Below, in pieces: positions 16,380-24,706 of a stretch of DNA of 26,648 nt. The translations under genes were made by a program, and so were the position numbers. The notes beneath the pieces were generated by a model. It was not told where the DNA came from, made no database searches, and was given only the letters and a program-made list of their open reading frames with translations. Numbering within the stretch: the stretch's first letter is position 1; every line of letters starts with the position of its first letter. Origin of the DNA: M2408 sp046303515 (GTDB lineage: Bacteria > Bacteroidota > Bacteroidia > Flavobacteriales_D > Crocinitomicaceae); NCBI GenBank assembly GCA_046303515.1, contig JBKCGI010000167.1, forward strand, positions 1-26,648, given 5' to 3'.

Positions 16380-17105
16380 TTATTTTTTTACAAAGCCTTT
16401 TTTAGAAACAACAAAAGTATTATCAGAATTAGTATGTTCTGTTCGAACATCTTCTTCAAAGACATTCGTTTCACTTTTAATTTTTACAATTCCTTTTTTA
16501 GAAATAGAAAAGTCTTGAGTTATTTCTGATGCCATTGGTGCGTCAGCCGCATTCTCTTGGCAAGCAATTTGAAGCGTTTGAATTACTGTTTTTCCAGAAA
16601 TTACTGTTGCCAAAAAATTTGTACCATAATAAACTGGGCATGCTTCGTAAGACGTGAATTCCATTTTCCAAATAAGCAAAGAAACACTATCCCCCAACTC
16701 TATTTTACCTAGTGCAAAACAATTGGCATCTTTCATCATTCCAAGATCCAATTTTTCTACATATTTATCGTAGGTTTTGTTTTCCTTTGCTTTTTCAATT
16801 GTAAAATAATCCTTCAAATAATAGTCATTGATTTCAGTCATTTCATCTTTTGACAACTTTTGAGACAATAGTTTTACTTGCTCCAAAGTCAACTTATTTT
16901 TTGAAATATTTCGTGTTGAATCTTCAATGAATTTAGCATCGATTTTAAAATCAGAATCTAAGTCTGAAAATAATTCCAGAAAAGTATTGATTTCTGACGG
17001 ATATTCAACTTTTCCAATTTTGTTTGAATCTTCTTGGCTTTTGCTTGAATTGCACGAAATGAATAAGCTACTAACTATAACTAGCAGGATGATTTTTTGT
17101 ATCAT
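16380..17105 (-). CDS. Hypothetical lipoprotein co-transcribed with the giant surface protein
   Basis: The 241-residue protein has a signal sequence and lipobox ending LFISC, with Cys18 as the lipid site, followed by a Ser/Asp-rich tether, so it is probably outer-membrane anchored. The N-terminal half is helical and charged (residues about 60-125). The C-terminal half is beta-rich with three cysteines (in DANCFALG, YEACPVYYG and QIACQEN) and repeated short strands near the end (DFSISKKGIVKIKS, TFVVSKKGFVKK). The family is not recognised. Its ATG at 17105 is only 6 bases past the stop of the giant T9SS protein, so the two are almost certainly one operon. Whether they interact is unknown. Confidence 0.82.
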   Translation of the reverse strand: MIQKIILLVIVSSLFISCNSSKSQEDSNKIGKVEYPSEINTFLELFSDLDSDFKIDAKFIEDSTRNISKNKLTLEQVKLLSQKLSKDEMTEINDYYLKDYFTIEKAKENKTYDKYVEKLDLGMMKDANCFALGKIELGDSVSLLIWKMEFTSYEACPVYYGTNFLATVISGKTVIQTLQIACQENAADAPMASEITQDFSISKKGIVKIKSETNVFEEDVRTEHTNSDNTFVVSKKGFVKK

Positions 17106-17111
17106 AAATAA

Positions 17112-20100
17112 TTAACGTAATAAAGTAACTGTTCCCGATTGATTGATTGAAGTGGCATCTTCCGAAGATTGATAAATCATTGTCCAAGTGTAAGATCCAT
17201 CTTGTAAAACACTTCCGTCTGGACCCGTGCCATCCCAAGCAAAATTAGGATCATAGCTCACAAAAATTAATTCACCCCATCGGTTGTAAATAGAGAACTC
17301 AAATGCAAGGAAATCACATAAATGTGTTATTCCAAAAGTATTATTAAATTCATTTCCATCAGGAGTGAATGTATTTGGGACATAAATAATACAATTACAA
17401 TTCTCCACATAAATAGCTATCGAGTCAGTTACTTGACCACAACCATATGCCGTTGCCGTAATGAAAACAGTATCAAACATAATGATATTATCATTGTAAA
17501 TAAATGGAATATTTTGAGTTCCATCGCTCCAAACAATTGAATCATAATATGCAGCTACTAATGGAGAAAGAGTGATCGATTCATCTGGACAGATCGTATA
17601 ATCTGCTTCCAATTGAAGTTGTGGAGGGTCAAGAGGTAAAATTGTAATCGTATCTCTTAACGTACAAGTATTGTATATTAATTCAACATCATAAGTTCCA
17701 GGACCTACATTAATTATTGGAGATGTTTCTGTTGTAGACCATTGATAAGTATGTCCACCAGTAATTAAAGAACTTATTTGAGTAAAATCAGCAGGACAAA
17801 TGAAGTAATCAGGTCCCAAATCTAAATCTGGTAATTGAATTTCTCCAATTTGCACGCTATCCATTCCCATACAATTAAATTGATCTAAGACTTTCACCCA
17901 AATTGTTCCTCCAGGAGCTCCAACACTAATTGAAGGAGTTGTTTGCTGTGTTGACCATAAATAGTTTGAGAAATTAGCAGTTAAACTTAAGCTTGTTGTT
18001 TGTCCTGGGCAATATTGCAAATCGCCTGTAATAACTGGGAATGGAGGAACAATCTCATCCACAAAAATGGTATCAACATAACTACATGCATTGTTGTCAT
18101 GAGTCAAAACAATGTAATTGCCTTGGTCACTAATTGTGATTGTTTCTGTTGTATCACCTGTATTCCAAAAGAAATCAACTAAGTTGGGATTATTCAATTG
18201 CAATAAAACATCATCATAACTACAGAAAGAAATATCTGGTCCTAATGAAACATTTAAGATTGGAAAAATACTTACATTCAAAGTATCTTGTGATTGACAT
18301 GAATTGATATCGGTTGTTTCAATTGAAATCGTAGTTGTCCCAGTTAAAACTTGTGTGGAATTTGGATTTCCATTACTCCATACAAATGTGGTGCCAGCAT
18401 CTAAATTACCAGGACTTACATTTAAAGAATTATAATAACATAGGGTAGTATCGTTACCTAAATCAACTTGATCAACATCAAAATCAATCACCAACACTGA
18501 ATCGTAAACTGTACGACATAAATTCGTTCCACCAACAACATACATTCCTTCTTGAGCTACTGTAATGTTATTTGTAGGTAAATTGTTACTCCATAAAACA
18601 CTCAATACATTGGTGAAGATTGGAGAAATTGTTACTGAGTTTTCTGGACATTTGTAAATCGTATCTACCATCGAAATTGTTGGTATTTGACTTACATTAA
18701 TTTGAATTGAATCTTCGCTCAAGCAATTGTTTCCAAATTCAAAATCTACAATAAACAATGTATTTGCTTGATTGATAAATTGAGGATCTTGACTCGCTGC
18801 ATTCAAAACAAAAGCATTGTTATCCCATGCATAATTTGAACCTCCATTTAAATGCAAATCAAAGGTGTCACCAACACAAATATTAACAAGAGTTGTATCA
18901 ATAATATTTGGTCTTTGGTAATAATCAACAAAAATGGAATCTTTTCCAAAACATGTTCCTTGTGTTAAGCTTAAAGTATAATATTGTGAAATGTCATTAA
19001 TGATAACTGGGGAAAGTGTATTTGAATTTAGTAAATTTCCTGCATTTGACCAAGAAATCACTGGATTTGTCAAGGTCGTTTGAGCGAAAATTTGCATGTT
19101 GGCATTTGGACACAACAAGGTATCATTTCCTACCTCCAATGAAAAAGTATTTATAGTTAAATAAACAGAATCAATTGTTTGACAGTTTGCAACGGTATCT
19201 GTTAAAATGACATAAAACATAGTTGAAGCTGGAGGTGTATATCCCAAAATTGGATTTGTTGACACAACTTGATTATTATCATCTCTCCACTCAATAAGGA
19301 AGTTTGAAGAACCAGAACCAATGTTTATTGAAACATCATCTATAGCCCAGTTATCCGATCCTGTTCCACTTGAATTTGGTTGATTCCAGCGAAACATGGT
19401 GCTTGCTGTCATTGCAGCTGGTGGAATATTTGCCGTTATTTGAGTGAAAGAGCTATAGCTACTTGTCAAATACGTACTTATCGTGTTCCACGTCAATCCA
19501 TTATTAATTGAGTATTCTAAAATAATATCTTCACCTGAATCAGCATCTTCACAAGGACTTGATCCACTTCCGATAATCAACGAAAATGAAATTGTACCAC
19601 CTGAAGTTGTATTCATGGCAACAGTTTGAGCGTAACGAGTGCCACCGGCACTGTTAAAATGTAAAGCGTTTCCAGAAACCGAACCACAAGAGGTATTTAA
19701 AAGTCCTCCACCAATGGTTGACCACAATTCGGTATTAAAAACAGTATTAAAATCATCTGTCAAATTTGAACTCATTTGTAATTCTAAATTTGACGTATCA
19801 CCTTCACAAATAGAGGTGTCACCAATAATTGTACTTGTCATTTGTGAGGCAAAATAAATCGAAACAGAATCGATAGCTTGACATCCAAAATCAGATGTAA
19901 CAGTGACATAATACATTGTTGAAGAAGCGGTTGTTGTATTTACTGATTGCGTGTTGTTTGCAGATAAATCAACATTTGGTGTCCAGGAATATGTAAAGTT
20001 TCCTGGTATACTCGGAACAGCTGACAGGGTCAAAGGTATTGCGGTACATAAGGAGATATCATTCGTGGTATTTAATGTAAAAGCATTTCCAGCGTTGATG

Positions 20101-22568
20101 TAAACAGAGTCTTTGTAAATACAAGTTCCAGCGGCAACTTCAGCAACATACCAAGTTGGAACTGTTGGAAAAGCAAGTGGATTATCAATCGATGAGTTAG
20201 ACAAGCTAGCACTTGGTGTCCACGAAATTGTAACTCCGTTTGAATTAAATCCTGAAATAGAAACGTTTTCTAGCATCCAAACATCTTGATCAATTGCCGT
20301 AAAACTTAACTGTCTCCATCTAAAACGCGTTGCACTTGTTTGCGCCGCGACAGGAATTTGAACATTAACAAGGGTAAAATTTGGATAAGCATTTTCAAAA
20401 TAGGTTGCAATATTATTCCAGGAAACTCCTCCATTTGTAGAATATTCTAAAACAACATTTTCACCAAAATCTGCATTTTCACAAGGAGCAACTCCATTTG
20501 CAATTTCTAAATAAAATTCGATTTGACCACCATTTGTCATATCGAAATCTACTGTTTCTGCAATTCGTGGTGTTGCATCATAAAAATAAAGCGCATCTCC
20601 AGCAATCACACTACATGTATCAGTATTCATTGAACCTGAAACATTAGACCATAAATTAGGATTATTCCCACCACTAAAGTCATCAAATTCAATCACTTGG
20701 AGGATCTCTAAATTCAAATGTGCGGTATCAGGAACACAGAGGGTAGCCAAATCGCTTGTTACAATTAAATCTTTAACTCCTCCTCCAAGTACTTCAACGT
20801 AAGCACTATCTGTTGCTTCCCCACAACCAGACATTGTTGAAACTGTTACCTTGTACCAACCAGATTGCTGGGCATTTAAAACTGGATTTAAGGCATGAGG
20901 ATCATCAAACATATAAGCTGGTTCCCAATTAACATTATAAGTGGAAGAAAAAGGTGTTATTGTTAAATTAAATTGCACATCTGAGAATTTACAAACTGTA
21001 TCCTCACTTATAGTAACATCTAAAACAGGAGGATTTGGAGATTCAACTGAATAATATTTTACATCAACACAACCAGAGACAAGAGAGTTTCCAGTAACGA
21101 CATAAACATCATTTATAATTGGAGGATGTAGCACCAAAACTGTTCCCTCATGAATTGTATCTGTAGGATTGGTTGAAGTTGCCCACCAAGGATTAAACAA
21201 TCCCAATCCAGCTGAAAGTACAACTGAATCATTACTACAATAAGCAGTATCGATTGGAATTTCTGCTTCTGGAGAAAATGAACCGACACCATAAGCATAA
21301 CTTTCAGCATCACCTGTTCCATATGAATAGGCGGTGAATCCTGAAGGTAAATTTAAATTATGACTTCCTTGTGCGATATTAATTCTAGCAAATGATTTTA
21401 ATGGATCAGAACCAAAAGTTGTAAATTGTGAAGAATTAATTAATACTCCATCTAATAGAACAGAACTTGTAGAAGCTGTTTCCACAATGATATTCACAGT
21501 ATGATTGGTAATAATAGTTGAAGTTACAGTACTAAAAGTTACTTCATTAATTTTTCTTTCCTCTGAATTTAGAATTAACATGGCAGGGTCACCACTTCCT
21601 GTACACGTAATTCCTTCCATGTATTGAATTACAGCTATTGGTTTGTCTGCAGAAATTACTTGATCATCAGGAACTGAACTGTAATTTACAAATTGTCCAG
21701 CATTTAAATTTATTTGTGAACCATTATCCAATGTAACAGTCGTATTGTTATCTCTTGCAATTATTCTAAACGTGTAGGTTGATGCATTCAAAAAGGGAGG
21801 TATATAATATTTTTGTCCCCAAGTATCAATAGAATAATTTTGATCGTAAATGTGATCGCAAGCTGTACAACTAGTAGGAATGTTAGCACAAACAACCCCA
21901 GAAAAGACTGCGAAAGGGCGACAATCACCACTAGCTGTCGTACCCACAATTTTAGTTCCAGTTAAATCATTCCCTACGGCAGATTTTACTTGATACGTTT
22001 CACCAGCATCTAATTGAACAATATAAGGAACTCCTGCAGCATGTCCTCCCGTAGTTGGGTCTGAAGGTGTGATTTCAACTTCTGTGCCATCTTCAGTAGC
22101 AACAACTACAAACTCACTTTCACCATAAAGTCCTTCAAAACTTGAAATAATATATTCAGTTCCAAGTGCCTTTTTTGGTAATACTAAAGTTCCATCAGCA
22201 GTATAAGATCTGAAATTAATTGCAAAAACACTAATTGTATCGTTTGATTCAATATGTAAACCCTTCATTGAAACGGCATCATCTACATAGTTTCCTCCAA
22301 TCCATTCCGGAATAGTAATCGTGGTGGTTTGACCTGGCGTAATGTTAAAAGTAGTAGACCAACCTTGTAAAGGAGATGAGACCGTTCCAGAAGTAGCTTC
22401 ATTCCCTGAAAGGAATAAATCTAAGGACTCACTACTCCCACTGTAATTCGATAAAAAACCTAACCAAAAATCAGTACCAACGGTTGGAATATTTCCTTGC
22501 GCTTCAACTTTTCCAAAATTAAAAGCAACAAAAAAAAGAAATAGTAGTTTAAGTATGTTTATTTTCAT
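17112..22568 (-). CDS. Giant T9SS-exported surface protein: IgGFc-binding-like N-terminus, nested reelin repeats, gliding-associated C-terminal domain
   Basis: The protein has 1818 residues. A signal peptide (1 to about 24, ending VEAQ) is followed by an IgGFc-binding-protein-like region (about 28-430: GTDFWLGFLSNY, FRIIARDNNTTVTLDNG, KPIAVIQYMEG). Next comes a series of Cys-paired Ig/PKD-like modules of about 75 residues, each with an early Cys, a YxWS-type core and a late C-x(3-5)-DS. Two of them contain a reelin-type repeat (about 625-773 and 937-1085). Eight plain modules run from about 1105 to 1725. The last 90 residues are a type B gliding/T9SS sorting domain (VPNTFTPDGNEFNNTF, YNRWGELIF, WDGTGPDG, DGSYTW, TVTLLR). 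It should be exported by T9SS and attached to or released from the cell surface. Known T9SS components are absent nearby. A good promoter lies at 22628-22658. Binding target unknown. Confidence 0.92.
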   Translation of the reverse strand: MKINILKLLFLFFVAFNFGKVEAQGNIPTVGTDFWLGFLSNYSGSSESLDLFLSGNEATSGTVSSPLQGWSTTFNITPGQTTTITIPEWIGGNYVDDAVSMKGLHIESNDTISVFAINFRSYTADGTLVLPKKALGTEYIISSFEGLYGESEFVVVATEDGTEVEITPSDPTTGGHAAGVPYIVQLDAGETYQVKSAVGNDLTGTKIVGTTASGDCRPFAVFSGVVCANIPTSCTACDHIYDQNYSIDTWGQKYYIPPFLNASTYTFRIIARDNNTTVTLDNGSQINLNAGQFVNYSSVPDDQVISADKPIAVIQYMEGITCTGSGDPAMLILNSEERKINEVTFSTVTSTIITNHTVNIIVETASTSSVLLDGVLINSSQFTTFGSDPLKSFARINIAQGSHNLNLPSGFTAYSYGTGDAESYAYGVGSFSPEAEIPIDTAYCSNDSVVLSAGLGLFNPWWATSTNPTDTIHEGTVLVLHPPIINDVYVVTGNSLVSGCVDVKYYSVESPNPPVLDVTISEDTVCKFSDVQFNLTITPFSSTYNVNWEPAYMFDDPHALNPVLNAQQSGWYKVTVSTMSGCGEATDSAYVEVLGGGVKDLIVTSDLATLCVPDTAHLNLEILQVIEFDDFSGGNNPNLWSNVSGSMNTDTCSVIAGDALYFYDATPRIAETVDFDMTNGGQIEFYLEIANGVAPCENADFGENVVLEYSTNGGVSWNNIATYFENAYPNFTLVNVQIPVAAQTSATRFRWRQLSFTAIDQDVWMLENVSISGFNSNGVTISWTPSASLSNSSIDNPLAFPTVPTWYVAEVAAGTCIYKDSVYINAGNAFTLNTTNDISLCTAIPLTLSAVPSIPGNFTYSWTPNVDLSANNTQSVNTTTASSTMYYVTVTSDFGCQAIDSVSIYFASQMTSTIIGDTSICEGDTSNLELQMSSNLTDDFNTVFNTELWSTIGGGLLNTSCGSVSGNALHFNSAGGTRYAQTVAMNTTSGGTISFSLIIGSGSSPCEDADSGEDIILEYSINNGLTWNTISTYLTSSYSSFTQITANIPPAAMTASTMFRWNQPNSSGTGSDNWAIDDVSINIGSGSSNFLIEWRDDNNQVVSTNPILGYTPPASTMFYVILTDTVANCQTIDSVYLTINTFSLEVGNDTLLCPNANMQIFAQTTLTNPVISWSNAGNLLNSNTLSPVIINDISQYYTLSLTQGTCFGKDSIFVDYYQRPNIIDTTLVNICVGDTFDLHLNGGSNYAWDNNAFVLNAASQDPQFINQANTLFIVDFEFGNNCLSEDSIQINVSQIPTISMVDTIYKCPENSVTISPIFTNVLSVLWSNNLPTNNITVAQEGMYVVGGTNLCRTVYDSVLVIDFDVDQVDLGNDTTLCYYNSLNVSPGNLDAGTTFVWSNGNPNSTQVLTGTTTISIETTDINSCQSQDTLNVSIFPILNVSLGPDISFCSYDDVLLQLNNPNLVDFFWNTGDTTETITISDQGNYIVLTHDNNACSYVDTIFVDEIVPPFPVITGDLQYCPGQTTSLSLTANFSNYLWSTQQTTPSISVGAPGGTIWVKVLDQFNCMGMDSVQIGEIQLPDLDLGPDYFICPADFTQISSLITGGHTYQWSTTETSPIINVGPGTYDVELIYNTCTLRDTITILPLDPPQLQLEADYTICPDESITLSPLVAAYYDSIVWSDGTQNIPFIYNDNIIMFDTVFITATAYGCGQVTDSIAIYVENCNCIIYVPNTFTPDGNEFNNTFGITHLCDFLAFEFSIYNRWGELIFVSYDPNFAWDGTGPDGSVLQDGSYTWTMIYQSSEDATSINQSGTVTLLR

Positions 22569-22627
22569 CTATGCAGAATTTGAAATTAAAACGTAAAAAC
22601 AAACGCTTAGGTTGCTTCTAGTCGAAT

Positions 22628-22658
22628 CAAATATAAGATTATTTTCGATTAATTCAAA
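22628..22658 (-). promoter_or_regulatory. Bacteroidota promoter of the giant surface protein operon
   Basis: On the minus strand TTTG (22658-22655) is followed after exactly 19 bases by TATATTTG (22635-22628). Both elements match consensus. The upstream box overlaps the tlyA stop codon (22656-22654), so the surface operon can fire independently of tlyA. The predicted leader is about 53 bases. Confidence 0.75.
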
Positions 22659-23388
22659 TTTTTCTAAACAACATTAAAAACTCCATGTTTCCATCACCTC
22701 CAAGAATTGGAGATTCTGTCTGGTTTTCATATTCAAAATTGCATTTTAAACCACAAGATTTTATTTTTTCAATAACTTCTGAATATAGATTTTTATTTTT
22801 TACGATTCCTCCTTTTGAAACATTTTCTTTTCCAACTTCAAATTGCGGTTTCACCAAAGCAACAATTTGCGCATTTTCCTCTAAAAATGGGTGGATGAAC
22901 GGAAATATTTTTTCTAGAGAAATAAAAGAAACATCTATGACGCAAGCATCTAATTTTTCTGCAATTAAATTTGAGTTTAACTCTCTAACATGGGTTTTCT
23001 CAAGATTAATAACACGTTCATCTGCCAACAATTTAGCGTGCAATTGCTTTGTTCCTACATCCACACAATAAACTTTTGAAGCACCATGATGCAAAACAAC
23101 TTCAGTAAATCCACCGGTTGAAGCACCAACATCCATCACAGTTTTTCCTTTAAAATCTAAGTGCCATAAGTCAACTGCTTTAAGCAACTTTAATGCGCCA
23201 CGAGAAACCCAAGGAATTTCTTCTTCCAATAAAACTATTGTAGCATCTACCGGTACTTTTTTTCCAGCTTTTGTGATTAATTTCCCATTGACCAAAACGC
23301 CAGTTTCTTCAATGATTTTTTCAGCCCGTACTCGAGTAGAAACTAAGTTCCTGGCAATAATTAATTTATCTAAGCGCTCTTCTGTCAT
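22654..23388 (-). CDS. tlyA: TlyA-family rRNA 2'-O-methyltransferase
   Basis: TlyA enzymes methylate ribose 2'-OH groups in 16S and/or 23S rRNA; some also have hemolysin annotations. The protein has 244 residues. An N-terminal S4 RNA-binding domain (about 4-60: ERLDKLIIARNLVSTRVRAEKII) is followed by an FtsJ-like Rossmann methyltransferase domain. The SAM-binding motif is DVGASTGGFTEV (86-97). The catalytic K-D-K-E set can be assigned to Lys67 (SRGALKL), Asp152 (VIDVSF), Lys180 (LVKPQFE) and a Glu near 236. The start lies 20 bases below the radC stop codon. A probable own promoter overlaps the end of radC. Which rRNA site is modified cannot be told from sequence. Confidence 0.92.
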   Translation of the reverse strand: MTEERLDKLIIARNLVSTRVRAEKIIEETGVLVNGKLITKAGKKVPVDATIVLLEEEIPWVSRGALKLLKAVDLWHLDFKGKTVMDVGASTGGFTEVVLHHGASKVYCVDVGTKQLHAKLLADERVINLEKTHVRELNSNLIAEKLDACVIDVSFISLEKIFPFIHPFLEENAQIVALVKPQFEVGKENVSKGGIVKNKNLYSEVIEKIKSCGLKCNFEYENQTESPILGGDGNMEFLMLFRKI

Positions 23389-23398
23389 ATAAAAAAGA

Positions 23399-23431
23399 CA
23401 AAATTACTTATAATAATCCGTTATCAGCAAA
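23399..23431 (-). promoter_or_regulatory. Probable tlyA promoter overlapping the radC end
   Basis: On the minus strand TTTG (23431-23428) is followed after 21 bases by TAATTTTG (23406-23399). It would start transcription about 5 bases before the tlyA ATG, giving a nearly leaderless message. Motif and position are the only evidence; read-through from radC is the alternative. Confidence 0.45.
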
Positions 23432-24100
23432 ACTGTAATAATATTCTGGGGTAACAATAATGTGATCCATGACTACAATTTCCATTAATTCTCCTATTTG
23501 TTGAATTTTTTTTGTCAATTTGATATCTTGTTCACTTGGTCTTAATTGGCCACTTGGATGATTATGAACCAAAATAATTCCTGTTGCTAAACATTCAATT
23601 GCCTCTTTGAAGAGAATTCGGTTATCTACAACCGTTCCAGTGACACCGCCAATCGAAATTCGTTTTGTATGCAACAAAATATTGGCTTTATTAAGGTACA
23701 TTACATAAAATTCCTCATGTTTTAAATCTTCTAAATAGAAGCGAATTAATTCGTAGGCAATTTCGGATTTCACAATTTTTACTTTCTTATTCAATTCGGC
23801 TTCTTTTCTTCTTCTGCCTAGTTCCAAAGCGGCAATTATTGTTACAGCTTTTGCTGGTCCAATGCCTTTTATTTTGCATAATTCATTGACTGATTTTTGT
23901 GAAAACTCTAGCAAGGAATTTTGAGAATTTGCTAACAAATCTTTCGCTAAATCTAAAGCTGATTTTTCCTTTGTTCCATTTTGAATCAAAATTGCAATTA
24001 ATTCAGAATCTGACAAATTGGTTCGACCTTTAAGTATTAATTTTTCGCGCGGACGATCATCTTCCGCCCAACATTTGATGGTTTGGTTTTGTTGTAACAT
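23408..24100 (-). CDS. radC: RadC/JAB-domain protein
   Basis: The protein has 230 residues, the standard RadC length. A helix-hairpin-helix segment (about 70-92: ELCKIKGIGPAKAVTI) precedes an MPN+/JAMM metalloprotease-like domain. The metal-binding set HNHPSG with His179 and His181, and Asp192 in PSEQD, is intact, and a conserved Glu lies near 130 (HEEFYVMYLN). The name comes from an old DNA-repair assignment that was later withdrawn; the actual role in chromosomally encoded copies is unsettled. A -7-like TAATTTTG at 24154-24147 may drive it, with a poorly matching -33 region. Confidence 0.95.
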   Translation of the reverse strand: MLQQNQTIKCWAEDDRPREKLILKGRTNLSDSELIAILIQNGTKEKSALDLAKDLLANSQNSLLEFSQKSVNELCKIKGIGPAKAVTIIAALELGRRRKEAELNKKVKIVKSEIAYELIRFYLEDLKHEEFYVMYLNKANILLHTKRISIGGVTGTVVDNRILFKEAIECLATGIILVHNHPSGQLRPSEQDIKLTKKIQQIGELMEIVVMDHIIVTPEYYYSFADNGLL

Positions 24101-24238
24101 TAAAAATAGGTTTGTTAAACGAAGTTAATTAAAATTTAACAGGTAACAAAATTATTTTTTCTGAATATGAATTGAATGTGCACAATAATTTGAAACTTTA
24201 CATTTAAACTTCACAATTAGTGCGTATATTTATAAAAA

Positions 24239-24601
24239 TTAACATTCCATTTTTTCAACACTGTTCCTAAACTCTTTTAGCAATTTTTTCATCTCTTTTA
24301 ACTCTTTGATTTTTTGCTTGATAGCAACCAATTTCTCATCAAGTACAATTAATTTTTCTGGAATACTTAATTTATTATTGTACCAAGCATCCATCAATTC
24401 ACCAATTTCACTAATTGTAAATCCAACAGATTTAGCATCTCTAATTAATTCCAATTTTTCAATCGCTTCCTCATCATAGTGAAAGTAATTGTTAGATTTA
24501 ATTTCACTTTTTCGTGTACCTTTTATCAAACCCGATTTTTCGTAAAATCGAATGGTATGCACGGAAATTCCAGTGATTTTTGAAAGTTCATTAATTAACA
24601 T
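24239..24601 (-). CDS. MerR-family transcriptional regulator
   Basis: The protein has 120 residues. An N-terminal winged-helix DNA-binding domain (INELSKITGISVHTIRFYEKSGLI, then NYFHYDEEAIEKLELIRDAKSVGF) matches MerR, followed by a dimerising coiled coil (about 80-115). There is no long effector domain and only one cysteine, near the C-terminus (Cys120), so the metal-binding Cys pattern of CueR, ZntR or MerR is missing. The gene is transcribed divergently from an SDR gene, and the 105-base gap has a 15-base palindrome, so it probably regulates itself and the SDR gene. The -7-like TATATTTG at 24613-24606 sits five bases before the ATG. The effector is unknown. Confidence 0.9.
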   Translation of the reverse strand: MLINELSKITGISVHTIRFYEKSGLIKGTRKSEIKSNNYFHYDEEAIEKLELIRDAKSVGFTISEIGELMDAWYNNKLSIPEKLIVLDEKLVAIKQKIKELKEMKKLLKEFRNSVEKMEC

Positions 24602-24636
24602 GATGCAAATATAAATAAAATTTTAAAAATAAATAA

Positions 24637-24651
24637 AGTATAGACTATACT
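24637..24651. promoter_or_regulatory. Candidate MerR operator palindrome
   Basis: AGTATAG-A-CTATACT is a perfect 7+1+7 inverted repeat. It lies 6 bases upstream of the -33 element of the SDR promoter and about 24 bases upstream of the -7-like box of the merR gene, so a bound regulator could contact both promoters. The assignment to this MerR protein rests on position. Confidence 0.6.
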
Positions 24652-24657
24652 CTAATG

Positions 24658-24688
24658 TTGTATGTTAATTATTTTGCATTTACCTTTG
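24658..24688 (+). promoter_or_regulatory. Bacteroidota-type promoter of the SDR gene
   Basis: TTG (24658-24660) is followed after 20 bases by TACCTTTG (24681-24688), matching TTG-N19-21-TAnnTTTG. Transcription should start near 24695, about 12 bases before the ATG at 24707. Confidence 0.65.
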
Positions 24689-24706
24689 TCAAAAAAATAA
24701 GAAATT

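Noticed and set aside
17115..19150. Repeated modules in the giant gene considered as a DNA repeat or CRISPR-like array
   Set aside because: The repetition is at protein level only, about 75 residues per unit with diverged DNA; it is a coding tandem-domain array.
24239..24601. MerR gene as a copper/zinc/mercury sensor
   Set aside because: Only a single C-terminal cysteine and no metal-binding CxxC or long metal loop; neighbours are not metal-transport genes.
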